Source: Curtobacterium sp. MCBA15_008 (GTDB lineage: Bacteria; Actinomycetota; Actinomycetes; Actinomycetales; Microbacteriaceae). From it: a stretch of 54,439 nt of DNA. The position numbers and the translations under genes were made by a program. The DNA is taken from contig NZ_MJGN01000027.1 in NCBI RefSeq assembly GCF_001865065.1, positions 1-54,439 of the forward strand, written 5' to 3'. The notes under the pieces were generated by a model. The model was not told where the DNA came from and searched no databases. It was given only the letters and a program-made list of their open reading frames with translations. Positions 17,229-25,902 of this stretch are shown here, one piece after another. Numbering within the stretch: the first letter of the stretch is position 1; each line of letters opens with the position of its first letter.

Positions 17229-18173
17229 GTGGACGACCTCACTGCGCAGCACCTCGACCGTGCCGCGGCGATCGCGACCGCCCACGCCGCCGTCCTCGGA
17301 ACCGACCACCACGACGCGGCCGCACGCGCCGGGTCCGCGCACCGTGCCGACGCGCTCGGTCTCACCGTCTCGCGCGTGCTCGAGCCGACCGGCCTGTTCG
17401 ACCGCCGGTACGTGCCGTCGTTGTCCGTCGTCCTCCGTGGCCGCAAGCGCTCGATCGTCGGGGACGACGACCAGGTCTGGGGTCGCGAGCGCTTCATCAT
17501 CACCCCCGTCGACCTGCCCGTCGTCGCCGGGGTCGTCGAGACCGCCGGCAGCGACGGCTTCGTCTCCGCCGTCTGGCGCCTCGACCCGACGGTCGTCGGC
17601 GAGGTCGTGGCGTCGATGTCCGCGCCGACCGCACCGCCTCGCGGCGAGGCGCCCCGTCTCGGCACCTGGACCGAACCGCTCGCCGACGCCTTCGCACGAC
17701 TGCTCGCCCTGCTCGACGCCCCGGAGGACGTGCCGGTGCTCTTCCCCCTCGTCTCGCGCGAGATCGTCCTCCGCCTGCTGCAGACCGAACAGGCACCGCG
17801 CATCACCGCTGCGCTCGACGGCTCCGGCACCTCGGTCGTCGCCGCCGCGACCGCCCTGCTCACCGGACGCATGGCCGAGCCGTGGTCGATGGACCGCCTC
17901 ACCCGCGAGCTCCGGGTCAGCGAGTCCACCCTGTTCGCGCGCTTCAAGGAGGCGACCGGCATGACCCCCGCCCAGTACCTCAAGCGGACGCGGCTCGGCG
18001 AAGCACGCCGCCGGATGATCGTCCACGGCGACACCGCCGCACGCGCGGCCACGGCCGTCGGCTTCCGCAGTGCATCCCACTTCTCGCGGGACTACCGGGA
18101 GGCGTACGGGCGTCCGCCGGCGGCGGACGCCGTCGCGGCACGGGCGCAACTCGCCTTGGCGACCGCGGTGTAG
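17229..18173 (+). CDS. AraC-family transcriptional regulator
   Basis: A 314-residue regulator with an AraC N-terminal cupin-like domain (PSLSVVLRGRKRSIVGDD, then ERFIITPVDLPVVA) and a C-terminal double helix-turn-helix (ESTLFARFKEATGMTPAQYL and AATAVGFRSASHFSRDYR). The GTG start at 17229 is supported by the -10 box just upstream. It probably controls the divergent SDR gene. A decayed fragment of a second copy is at 29182-29425. Confidence 0.88.
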   Translation: MDDLTAQHLDRAAAIATAHAAVLGTDHHDAAARAGSAHRADALGLTVSRVLEPTGLFDRRYVPSLSVVLRGRKRSIVGDDDQVWGRERFIITPVDLPVVAGVVETAGSDGFVSAVWRLDPTVVGEVVASMSAPTAPPRGEAPRLGTWTEPLADAFARLLALLDAPEDVPVLFPLVSREIVLRLLQTEQAPRITAALDGSGTSVVAAATALLTGRMAEPWSMDRLTRELRVSESTLFARFKEATGMTPAQYLKRTRLGEARRRMIVHGDTAARAATAVGFRSASHFSRDYREAYGRPPAADAVAARAQLALATAV

Positions 18174-18196
18174 CAGTGGAGACGGCCAACGGCGGA

Positions 18197-18232
18197 CTGG
18201 AGGCGCGGGGCGGGCTGGTGCCGTGCCTCCAG
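18197..18232. repeat. Repeat family A, inverted pair
   Basis: CTGGAGGCGCGG (18197-18208) and CCGTGCCTCCAG (18221-18232) make an 11/12-bp stem with a 12-nt loop, starting 24 nt after the AraC-gene stop. Geometry is the same as at 10538-10573. Confidence 0.7.
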
Positions 18233-18299
18233 GCCGTCAGTGGGTGCGCTGCACCCGCCTGTGAGGTTGCACGGAGCAACGCGCGGGTACACCGGAAGC

Positions 18300-19232
18300 A
18301 TGCAGGTCGTCGGAGTTGAAGAGTTCGGGGGGCCCGAGGCCCTCGCCGTCCACGAGGTCCCGGAGCCGCACGCCGGTTCGGGGTCGGTGCGCATCCGGGT
18401 GCACGCGTTCGCGGTGAACCCGACCGACACCGGGGTGCGGGCCGGGCAGCGTGACTCGTCGCAGGCGTCGCCGCCGTACGTGCCGGGGATGGACGCTGCC
18501 GGGGTCATCGACGAGGTCGGGCCCGACGTGTCCGGGTGGTCGGTCGGTGACGAGGTCATGGCCATCGCGCTGCCGCTCAGCACGCACGGTGGGGCGTACG
18601 TGCAGGAGCTCGTCGCGCCGGTCGGGTCGTTCACGCGGGTGCCGCGGGGGACGTCGCTTTCCGCTGCTTCCACAGTGCCGATGAACGGGTTGACCGCGCT
18701 GCAGATCCTGTCGCGTGCGGCGCTGGCTCCGGGGCAGACGCTCGCCGTGACCGGGGCTGCGGGGCTGCTCGGGAACTACCTCGTGCAGCTCGCTCGTGCC
18801 GCGGGAGTGACCGTGATCGCCGATGCTGCTCCTGCCGACGAGGCGCTCGTGCGGTCGCTCGGGCCGGACCACATCGTGCCGCGAGGGGCGGGATTCGCGG
18901 ACGCCGTCCGTTCGATCGTGCCGGGCGGGGTCGATGCGCTCGCCGATGCTGCGGTACAGCAGGCCTCGGTGGTGGGCGCCGTGCGGGACGGGGGAGCGTT
19001 CTTCAGTGTGCGGGGCTGGGAGGGCAACGGGGCTCGAGGGATCCGGTTCGTCAAGATCATGGTGTTCGAGGAGTACCGGTCGTTCGACAAGCTCGAGCAG
19101 TTGCGGCACGCGGTGGAGGGTGGGACGGTGACGCCGAGGGTGGCGGAGGTGTTGCAGGCTGCGCGGGCGGCGGAGGCGCATGAGCGGTTGGAGGCGGGTG
19201 GGACGCGGGGGCGGTTCGTGTTGACCTGGTAG
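18300..19232 (+). CDS. NADP-dependent quinone-oxidoreductase-like enzyme
   Basis: A 310-residue zinc-free medium-chain dehydrogenase/reductase. It has the GroES-like N-terminal domain (PPYVPGMDAAGVIDEVG), the nucleotide-binding AVTGAAGLLGNY, and no zinc-ligand Cys cluster. These enzymes reduce quinones or enones with NADPH. I chose the ATG at 18300: TACACC lies 6 nt before it, so the mRNA may be leaderless. A near-identical but 5'-truncated copy is at 29448-30250. Confidence 0.87.
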   Translation: MQVVGVEEFGGPEALAVHEVPEPHAGSGSVRIRVHAFAVNPTDTGVRAGQRDSSQASPPYVPGMDAAGVIDEVGPDVSGWSVGDEVMAIALPLSTHGGAYVQELVAPVGSFTRVPRGTSLSAASTVPMNGLTALQILSRAALAPGQTLAVTGAAGLLGNYLVQLARAAGVTVIADAAPADEALVRSLGPDHIVPRGAGFADAVRSIVPGGVDALADAAVQQASVVGAVRDGGAFFSVRGWEGNGARGIRFVKIMVFEEYRSFDKLEQLRHAVEGGTVTPRVAEVLQAARAAEAHERLEAGGTRGRFVLTW

Positions 19233-19239
19233 ATGCAGG

Positions 19240-19908
19240 TCAGGACGCTCCGGACGTCGGACCGAGGGTGAGTCCGCCGCCTTCAACCCGCGTCGCCAGG
19301 TACCAGCCGACCACTCGACGGAACATCGTCTGCTCGTCCACGGGCCGATCAACGAGGCCCGCGGCCTCCCACAAACCGTCCGCTGGGACGATGTCGCCGT
19401 CGAGCGCTTCGATCAGTTCCCAGTCCTCGAGGCGTTTGTCCTGCGCGAGGAAGCTGTGTCGCGCACGGATGAGGACGCCGTTGACGAAGGCCCCGAGCGC
19501 GCTGCCCGTGCCCGGCCGTTCGCTGCCGACCCCGCGGCTCCAGAGCCACTCGAGGGTCTCTGGTGCCGGGGCTTCGAGCGGGAGCGTGTCCGTCCGGTCG
19601 GGCCGCGCGAGGAGACCGACGTGGAAGACGTAGCGGTGGATCAACGCGGGATCGGTGGGACGGGCGCGCACCTTGTGCTCGTCCCAGAGATCGTCGATGA
19701 CGTCGAGGGGCATCGCGGTCAAGGCGTCGGAGATCGCGATCTGAGCGCTGCGCCCGTGGGGGAGCTCCGCGAAGCGACCGAGTCCGAGGGCCGCGCGAGC
19801 TGCGGCCGTTGTGAACTGCATCAGTCGTTCGAGCTCGTCGCCCTCCGGGGCTCTGATCCCGGTGGCGTCGGACCAAGAGATCTGGATCAGCTGGTGGTCG
19901 TCGAGCAT
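19240..19908 (-). CDS. Hypothetical protein
   Basis: A 222-residue soluble protein that I do not recognise. It is acidic with many helices, for example SDALTAMPLDVIDDLWDEH and PETLEWLWSRG, and ends in a GGLTLG stretch. It converges on the oxidoreductase gene with a 7-nt gap. A badly decayed homologue lies at 31795-32445, again near an oxidoreductase copy, so the two genes have travelled together. Confidence 0.6.
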   Translation of the reverse strand: MLDDHQLIQISWSDATGIRAPEGDELERLMQFTTAAARAALGLGRFAELPHGRSAQIAISDALTAMPLDVIDDLWDEHKVRARPTDPALIHRYVFHVGLLARPDRTDTLPLEAPAPETLEWLWSRGVGSERPGTGSALGAFVNGVLIRARHSFLAQDKRLEDWELIEALDGDIVPADGLWEAAGLVDRPVDEQTMFRRVVGWYLATRVEGGGLTLGPTSGAS

Positions 19909-19953
19909 GGCTCAAGGGTAGCTATCGGGCCGCGTGATCGATCTCGTGATCTG

Positions 19954-20442
19954 TCAGGTGCTGCCGTGAGGTGCCGGCGTCTCGGGTGTCGCGATGCCGA
20001 GCGCGAGCACGGAGGAGAACAGGCCGGCGAGGCCTGCAGCCGCCGTCACGAACGGCATCGTGAACGAGGGCGCTTCGACGATCGACGCGATGGGGAGGCC
20101 GGCGAGGAACCCGACCGAGGCAGTGAGCAGGCCAGCGGTGAGCCCAGCGGCGGTGAGACCCAGGGCGTCGTCGATCACCCTCGAGAGCGCGTGGACTCGG
20201 CCCGCGACGCTCATACCGACGACGAAGCCGGCAGGGACCGCGAACAACGCGACGAGGATGAGGAGTGCAGAGTCCGGCGGCCACCAGTCGCGCTCGGTCA
20301 CGGTCGGCTCGGTGACCGTCGGGTCAGCGACCCAGGCGAGGCGGATGATGCCGAAGGCCTCGAGCGCACCGAGGACGGCGCCGACCAGCAGGACGGCGGT
20401 TCACGGCCAGCGGGCTGGTGGTTGATCGTGTTCGCGGTGCAT
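19954..20442 (-). pseudogene. Small membrane protein interrupted by in-frame TGA
   Basis: The frame runs from an ATG at 20442 (GGGGGA 5 nt upstream) to a stop at 19954, broken only by one TGA at 20403-20401. The 12 codons after the start end in RWP, then the stop, then TAVLLVGAVLGALEAFG in the same frame. The reconstructed 162-codon product has about four hydrophobic helices. A TGG to TGA change is the simplest cause. The part after the stop could still be made from a GTG at 20301 as a 115-residue, three-helix protein. The function is unknown. Confidence 0.6.
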
Positions 20443-20500
20443 GTGTTCCCCCGAGGGGATCCTCGTGGGGGAACCTGGGTGGGACCGGGGCCCCGACGAC

Positions 20501-21022
20501 TCACACGGGACGCATGCCGCGTCCCGCTTCGTATTCCCAACGCTTGCCGAGAGCGTCCGTGAAGGACATTGACACGAGGGTCCACTTCTCGGCGACGGTG
20601 AACGGCCGCATGCCGTGATCGCTGCGGACGAGTTCGGAACAGCTCGAGAGGAGTGCCCAAGCGCGTGCCTTGTGGGGCCGGTCCCTCGGGTGGATCCACT
20701 CCGAGTACGACTCGCCGGGTGGGCAGACCTTCGCGCTGAATTCGACTTCCTCGGAGCCGTTCATGATCGCCTTCGCTCGCACGTTGTGGATCACGGCGTC
20801 CGAAGCGTTCCGGACAACGAGCACGTTGCTCCAATGCGAGCGGTCCTCTGTGTCCTGGTTGGAGAACACGAACGACACCCACGCGCTGACGCGAGCTGCT
20901 TCGCGCTCGTCGCGATCGGCGCGAGCCGTCCGATCGGCGCGCCGTGCGATGACGAGGCTGTAGATCGAGATGACGAGTGTGATGGCGACGCCGAACCATG
21001 CGGCGAGAGCTTCGTTGCTCAT
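20501..21022 (-). CDS. Hypothetical protein with N-terminal membrane anchor
   Basis: A 173-residue protein. One helix near residues 8-27 (WFGVAITLVISIYSLVIA) is followed by a charged Arg/Asp/Glu coiled-coil-like stretch (28-45). A C-terminal beta-rich domain includes WSNVLVVRNASDAVIHNVRA, a pattern common in small membrane-anchored proteins of unknown role in accessory regions. GGGGGATCTCC precedes the ATG. It ends 58 nt before the interrupted membrane gene on the same strand, so the two may be one transcript. Confidence 0.65.
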   Translation of the reverse strand: MSNEALAAWFGVAITLVISIYSLVIARRADRTARADRDEREAARVSAWVSFVFSNQDTEDRSHWSNVLVVRNASDAVIHNVRAKAIMNGSEEVEFSAKVCPPGESYSEWIHPRDRPHKARAWALLSSCSELVRSDHGMRPFTVAEKWTLVSMSFTDALGKRWEYEAGRGMRPV

Positions 21023-21158
21023 GGAGATCCCCCTTGTGATCGTGGTGATGCAGAGGAGCGTACCGAAGTATTACCGTTGAGTACCACCGTCAGGCTTGTC
21101 GAGGATTATGCCGCCCCTTGTCCCCGGTGCTGGATCAGGAGCGAGGACGGTGCCCTTC

Positions 21159-21665
21159 ATGGCTTCTCGGACGACTCATCGAAGCGAGGTCGTGTACCGG
21201 AGCCCAGCGGGCCCTGGAGTCGCCGTCGGGACGCTGCTGATCCTCGCGCCGATTGGAGCGATGGCACTCGCCGGGGCCGCGGTGAAGGGGTTCGACAGCG
21301 CATCGCTGATCGTGCTCGCCGTGGTGCTTTCAACCCTGATCTCGGCGATGGTGCTCGCTTCGCGCGCTGCGGCGTTCGTGCGGTGCTCGCGGGAGTTGGT
21401 GACGGTCGGCGTTGCGCCCTTCTGGAGATCACGACTGCTCCGTCGCGACATCGTCGAATTGGCAGTCGTCCGGGTCGATGCATACGCGGACTACGGCGGA
21501 TGGGGCATTAAGGGCTCCGCTCGAAGCTCTCGTGGCCGGCTGTACTCGGTGGGTGGGACCGACACTGTGCAGATCGTGATGCGGGACGGGCGGAGGTACT
21601 TCGTCACGTTCAAGGACTCCGCGACGCCTGATCGCGTTTGCGGTGCGCTTCAGAGCGGCAGCTGA
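21159..21665 (+). CDS. Hypothetical two-helix membrane protein, PH-like tail
   Basis: A 168-residue protein with two hydrophobic helices (about 22-45 and 50-70), followed by a cytoplasmic beta-rich segment. That tail (FWRSRLLRRDIVELAVVRVDAY ... VQIVMRDGRRYFVTFKD) has the look of a bacterial PH-like domain. The ATG at 21159 gives the N-terminus MASRTTHRS, with GAGGA 11 nt upstream. A longer form from 21096 is open. It converges on the NERD gene with a 6-nt gap. Confidence 0.6.
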   Translation: MASRTTHRSEVVYRSPAGPGVAVGTLLILAPIGAMALAGAAVKGFDSASLIVLAVVLSTLISAMVLASRAAAFVRCSRELVTVGVAPFWRSRLLRRDIVELAVVRVDAYADYGGWGIKGSARSSRGRLYSVGGTDTVQIVMRDGRRYFVTFKDSATPDRVCGALQSGS

Positions 21666-21671
21666 GAAAGG

Positions 21672-22382
21672 TCAGGCAGGCATGAATCGTCGCTCGAGCA
21701 ATTGAGTCGTCGCTTCGACAGGAGTCGAACCGGCTGACTTGCGGAGGAGCGCTTCGAGGTTTCGCGGCCACAGCACGTGGATGCCATTCACAGTGAAGCT
21801 CCCGCCGAAGAGCGGCCAATCGGCGTCAACGAAACAGAGGGCGCCGAACACGGGTGCGCTGACCGTGGCACGGACGAGCTCCAACTGTCGCTGAACCCCT
21901 GCGACCAAGGTGGGTTTCTTCCGCCCGCCGACTGTCAGGTGCTCGACGCGTGGCCGGAACAGCCCGCCTTCCACTTGTAGCGACGGACGCCTGCCTTGGT
22001 ACCGTTTCGAGTCGATCACCCACACCCCAGCTGGGGTGACAACGAGGTGATCGATGTTCGCGCGCGATCTGGGCACCCGGCGATCGTGGAGGACGCGCGT
22101 CGATTCGGTCGCCAGGCGATCGAGACGGGCTCCCACGGTTTCCTCTCCAACCGCTCCGGATCTCCAGGCCGCGGTGCTCTGACGCTCATCGCTGAGGGCG
22201 ACCGCGACGTTCCCGAGACGACCCCACCGGTCTCTCAAGGCTGCTTCGTCCCTCGCCTTGCGTCCCTCGCCTTGCGTCGCTCGTGCTCGCGCCGCGCTGA
22301 CGCTCCTGCACCCGTGGTCGGCGAGCCGTTCACTCCTTGTTCTTCTTCTTGAACAGTCCGGCAACGCGACCGCCGACTGCAT
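21672..22382 (-). CDS. NERD-domain (nuclease-related) protein
   Basis: A 236-residue protein with a NERD domain in the C-terminal two thirds: AVGEETVGARLDRL, then NIDHLVVTPAGVWVIDSKRYQG, which carries the Asp and the D-x-K of a nuclease-like core. NERD domains are related to PD-(D/E)xK nucleases and are common in mobile or defence regions. The first about 60 residues are Arg-rich, and the frame overlaps the EcsC-like gene by 53 nt, so the true start may be later, for example a TTG within about 55 codons. The strong AAGGAG at the end of the upstream gene supports coupling. Confidence 0.7.
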   Translation of the reverse strand: MQSAVALPDCSRRRTRSERLADHGCRSVSAARARATQGEGRKARDEAALRDRWGRLGNVAVALSDERQSTAAWRSGAVGEETVGARLDRLATESTRVLHDRRVPRSRANIDHLVVTPAGVWVIDSKRYQGRRPSLQVEGGLFRPRVEHLTVGGRKKPTLVAGVQRQLELVRATVSAPVFGALCFVDADWPLFGGSFTVNGIHVLWPRNLEALLRKSAGSTPVEATTQLLERRFMPA

Positions 22383-23529
22383 CGGCAGCCCCGACGACGG
22401 AACCGCCGAGGTTCTTCACCGAAGTCAGCGCCTGCGGTTCGTCAGGCACCCCGTCGCCGTCGAGGTCGACGCTGCGGAACGCCTTGGAAATGCTTCCCGC
22501 CGCATTGGCCACACCGCCGCCGACAGCCCCGGCGGCGTCGCTGACCCAGGTACCGGTGGACTTCGCCGCCTCTTCCAGCGCTGCGAAGGCCCGACTTTCA
22601 TTCTCGCCATCCGTGGCATCTGTTTTCAGCGGCACGGTGAGGTGATCAGGAAAGGACTCCGGTGCCTCCGGGAACGCCGTCCTCGAGGACTTGACGACGT
22701 CCCGTCCGAACACGAACCGCGCGACGCCTCCGGTGACGGCTCCGACGCCGTACTCGATCGTGGTTCGCTGCTTGCCGGTCAGGTTCTCGCGGACCGGATC
22801 GAGTTCGCCTGTCTGAATCGTCCGGATCAGGCTCTGTGCAGCACCGCCAGGGAGCGCATCGGAGAGCGTGCTCGCCCAGTGTGACCAGTCCTCGCGTCCC
22901 GACGCGATCCTCTGGCCGGTGGAGACCACGCTGTCCGACGAGATCTCCGCCACGTCGCTCGCCATGGTGGCGATCTGCTGCTGCGCGACGCGTTCATTTG
23001 TGAGCCCGTACACGAGAGCTTGCGCCTGGTCCTTGTCGAGGTCCATGCCGTGGATGTCGGCAACTGCGAGCCCGAAGACCGCGGTGATCTCGAACTGCAA
23101 CTGCTGGTCGCCAGCAGGCAGGAGCTTCGCGACCGCACCCTGGGCGCCCGTCTTTGCGGCACTCTTCGCGAGGTTCTTCGCGGCGAGCTTCGCGGCCTCC
23201 TTACCGGTCCGCTTCGCAGCCTGGGCACCGATGCTCTTCGCGCCGGCGGCAGCGGGACCGACACCGGGGATCATCGCGATCGCGATGTCCGCAGCGATCG
23301 ATCCGACTGAGATCGCTGCACCGGCAGTCGTGATCGACGTCGTGTAGTGCCGTTCGAGCAGCTGGATCACTTCTGCAGGCGAGGCCTCGGGATTGCGGTT
23401 CCGCACCCACTTCACGTACTTGCGCGCGATCGCGCGGCGACCGCTGACAGCCCGTGCGATGTCGACTGCTGCCTCGTCCGCGGGTACTTCCGCTTCGAGA
23501 GTGACTTCCGCAGTGGAGTTGTCAGTCAT
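22330..23529 (-). CDS. EcsC-family protein
   Basis: A 399-residue protein resembling the EcsC family. It has ITTAGAAISVGSIAADIAIAMIPGVGPAAAGAKS (a glycine/alanine-rich membrane-active stretch, about residues 65-105), then an Ala/Lys-rich helix. The central part, ITAVFGLAVADIHGMDLDKDQAQALVYGL, matches the EcsC pattern. The C-terminus carries an EF-hand-like DLDGDGVPDE and a basic end. EcsC-type proteins are membrane-associated, with no settled biochemical role. It overlaps the NERD gene downstream. A frameshifted paralogue is at 30365-31574. Confidence 0.65.
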   Translation of the reverse strand: MTDNSTAEVTLEAEVPADEAAVDIARAVSGRRAIARKYVKWVRNRNPEASPAEVIQLLERHYTTSITTAGAAISVGSIAADIAIAMIPGVGPAAAGAKSIGAQAAKRTGKEAAKLAAKNLAKSAAKTGAQGAVAKLLPAGDQQLQFEITAVFGLAVADIHGMDLDKDQAQALVYGLTNERVAQQQIATMASDVAEISSDSVVSTGQRIASGREDWSHWASTLSDALPGGAAQSLIRTIQTGELDPVRENLTGKQRTTIEYGVGAVTGGVARFVFGRDVVKSSRTAFPEAPESFPDHLTVPLKTDATDGENESRAFAALEEAAKSTGTWVSDAAGAVGGGVANAAGSISKAFRSVDLDGDGVPDEPQALTSVKNLGGSVVGAADAVGGRVAGLFKKKNKE

Positions 23530-23790
23530 GGTCCTGCTTTCGCGCGCTCACGAGCCGCGGACACAGGGGTATCGTGTTGCGGTACCCCCGTGAGCCTGCC
23601 TGCTCTACCTCCTCCGAATCGTATGGGCCGGTTGCGACGCAGACAGCAGCCCAGAACGAGGGGTGCGGGTTCACGCACGGTCGTGCGGAATACGTCGGCC
23701 GCTTACTCAGATCCGCTGCCAGCCTCGGGACACTCGGTCGTCATGTAGGTCGAGCTCGTCCGCCTCGCGGGGGCTTGCGTGGGAGCTGCT
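23530..23790. other. Divergent intergenic region
   Basis: This is the divergent gap between the EcsC-like gene and mcrB, containing no gene I can support. The one clear structure is GGGGTA (23566-23571) with TACCCC (23583-23588), a 6-bp stem with an 11-nt loop, close to where the EcsC-like transcript should start. It could be an operator or incidental. Confidence 0.4.
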
Positions 23791-25902
23791 GTGCGACAGA
23801 CTTTGCTCGTGAGTCGACCAGAGAACCGAATGATCCGCCTCCGCGAGGCCCTGCGGTACCTCGATGATCACGACCGCGAGGGGCGGCGTCTCGAGGTCTG
23901 GCAGAACGTGCTGGCGGCGGTTCCGCTCGAGGGGGAGGAGCTCGAGCTCAACTCGAAGCGTCGACCACACGGCGAGTCCGATTTCCTCTGGGGAACGACG
24001 GCACTCGTCCACGCGGGCTTCCTGACGAAGCAGAACCGGGGCGAGTGGCACCTGACCGACGACGGGCGTGAAGCGGCTGCTCTCGATCTCGAAGAATTCA
24101 CACGGATCCTCAACGAGCGCGAACGTGCCTTCCAGAGGGCGCAGCGCGATGATGTCGCGCTGCGCCTCGCGACGGAGATCGTTCCTCCCGATTGGCGAGC
24201 AGAAGTCATCCGCACCACGAGCGCGCTCTTCGTCGACCGAGGCCTTCGTCAGCTCGATTCCGTGTTCGCACCCGGCCGCGGTGTGTGGCGTGAAGAGACT
24301 GCGGTCGAGCTCGACCGCGTGTTCCTCAGTCGACCCGACATCGCCGGTGACGACTTCCTGACGAAGATCGGCGCGCAGTTCGCAGACGCGAGCGATGACG
24401 CAAAGCTCCTCATGGCCGAGCTGATCTGCTGGCAAGTCCTGCCGTTGCAGACGCCGGGCGAGCGGAAGAAACGCGAGCGCGTTCAGTCCCTACTGGATCT
24501 CATGGAACATCCCGTCACGATTCCGAACGAGGTCGACGAGGCATTCCGGTCGTGGTCGTTCAACCCTGGCCAGGCCCTCTCGGGAAGCCATACCTTCTCG
24601 GCTCTCTCCGTCGTCGTCCGCGCAGCGTCAGCTTGGATCGGTCTCAGTGATGAGGCTCGCGCTCGAGTTCTTGAGGACCCGTGGGCCTGGCGGGACGTGG
24701 TCACCGGGATCGAAGGCACGGCTCTTCCGATCCAGCGGAACGAGCTGCTGTTCCTCGTGCACCCGGGTGTTTTCGGCGAGGTCGTTTCGGCGGACAACCG
24801 TGACGCCATCCGTATCGCTTTCGCGGGCGAGGTCGAGGGCCAGATGGACGACGACCCCGACGCGGCGTTCCAACAGATCACGATCGCGCTGCAACAGAAG
24901 GCCAAGGGGCCCGCTCTGTACTACGCCGAGCCACTTGCGTCCCGATGGCAGGTCACGAGCCGCCCTGAACCGACGCCCGGTCCGGATCCTGAGCCGACCC
25001 CGCCGCGCGATGGTTTTCCGGATGCGAATCAGTCGCTGGTCGATTCGCTCCACATGCCGCTTCCGTGGCTACAGGACACCCTCGACCTCATCGAGCGCCG
25101 CAAACAGGTGATCCTCTACGGCCCTCCGGGCACCGGCAAGACCTTCCTGGCCCAAGCGCTCTCGAAGCACGTGACGGACGGCACCGACGGTGAGACCACC
25201 ATCGTGCAGTTCCACCCGACGTACTCGTACGAGGACTTCTTCGAGGGCTTCCGCCCCGTCGCCAACGACGACAGCGGCAACCTCGCCTTCACTCTTCGGA
25301 AGGGCCCACTCCGGCGCCTCGCTGATGCGGCTGCGGCCAACCCTGAGGCGAACTACTTCCTGGTCATCGACGAGATCAACCGCGGCAACATCGCGAAGGT
25401 GTTCGGTGAGCTCTACTTCCTGCTCGAGTACCGGGACAGCGAGATCTCCCTGCTCTACAGCGACGAGCCGTTCACCCTGCCGAGCAACATCTTCGTCATC
25501 GGCACGATGAACACCGCCGATCGCTCGATCGCGATGCTGGACGCCGCGATGCGGCGCCGCTTCGCGTTCATCGAACTGCACCCGGAACGCGCGCCCGTGC
25601 AGAACGTGTTGTCGCGCTGGGCGGCGACCAAGGGCCTCCAGGACGACCGTGCCGAGCTGCTGACGCGACTCAACGCGCAGATCCGGGACCACGATGCCAA
25701 GGTCGGGCCGTCGTTCCTGATGCGCGATCTCGACGGGACCGGTCTGCAGGACGTGTGGCGGTACGAGATCCTGCCGCTCCTGGCGGAGCACCACTACGGC
25801 GAAGGCGTCGACCTGGAGGCGCGGTACGGCCTGGCAACGCTGCGTCGCCAGGCGACGCGCGACTCTGCGGACGGGGCCGAAGGTGCTTCCGTCGACGATT
25901 GA
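23791..25902 (+). CDS. mcrB: McrB-like AAA+ GTPase/ATPase
   Basis: About 703 residues. The N-terminus (about 15-95) is a winged-helix domain resembling Mrr_N (FLWGTTALVHAGFL ... GEWHLTDDGREAA). A helical middle follows, then a proline-rich linker and a McrB-type AAA+ domain: Walker A GPPGTGKTF near 444, Walker B VIDEINRGNIAKVFGEL near 527, sensor GTMNTADRS near 571. McrB hexamers translocate DNA and load the McrC nuclease against modified or foreign DNA. The GTG at 23791 has GGGAG 5 nt upstream; GTG 23779 and ATG 23830 are alternatives. The stop overlaps mcrC by 20 nt. The recognition domain is not the E. coli type. Confidence 0.85.
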   Translation: MRQTLLVSRPENRMIRLREALRYLDDHDREGRRLEVWQNVLAAVPLEGEELELNSKRRPHGESDFLWGTTALVHAGFLTKQNRGEWHLTDDGREAAALDLEEFTRILNERERAFQRAQRDDVALRLATEIVPPDWRAEVIRTTSALFVDRGLRQLDSVFAPGRGVWREETAVELDRVFLSRPDIAGDDFLTKIGAQFADASDDAKLLMAELICWQVLPLQTPGERKKRERVQSLLDLMEHPVTIPNEVDEAFRSWSFNPGQALSGSHTFSALSVVVRAASAWIGLSDEARARVLEDPWAWRDVVTGIEGTALPIQRNELLFLVHPGVFGEVVSADNRDAIRIAFAGEVEGQMDDDPDAAFQQITIALQQKAKGPALYYAEPLASRWQVTSRPEPTPGPDPEPTPPRDGFPDANQSLVDSLHMPLPWLQDTLDLIERRKQVILYGPPGTGKTFLAQALSKHVTDGTDGETTIVQFHPTYSYEDFFEGFRPVANDDSGNLAFTLRKGPLRRLADAAAANPEANYFLVIDEINRGNIAKVFGELYFLLEYRDSEISLLYSDEPFTLPSNIFVIGTMNTADRSIAMLDAAMRRRFAFIELHPERAPVQNVLSRWAATKGLQDDRAELLTRLNAQIRDHDAKVGPSFLMRDLDGTGLQDVWRYEILPLLAEHHYGEGVDLEARYGLATLRRQATRDSADGAEGASVDD

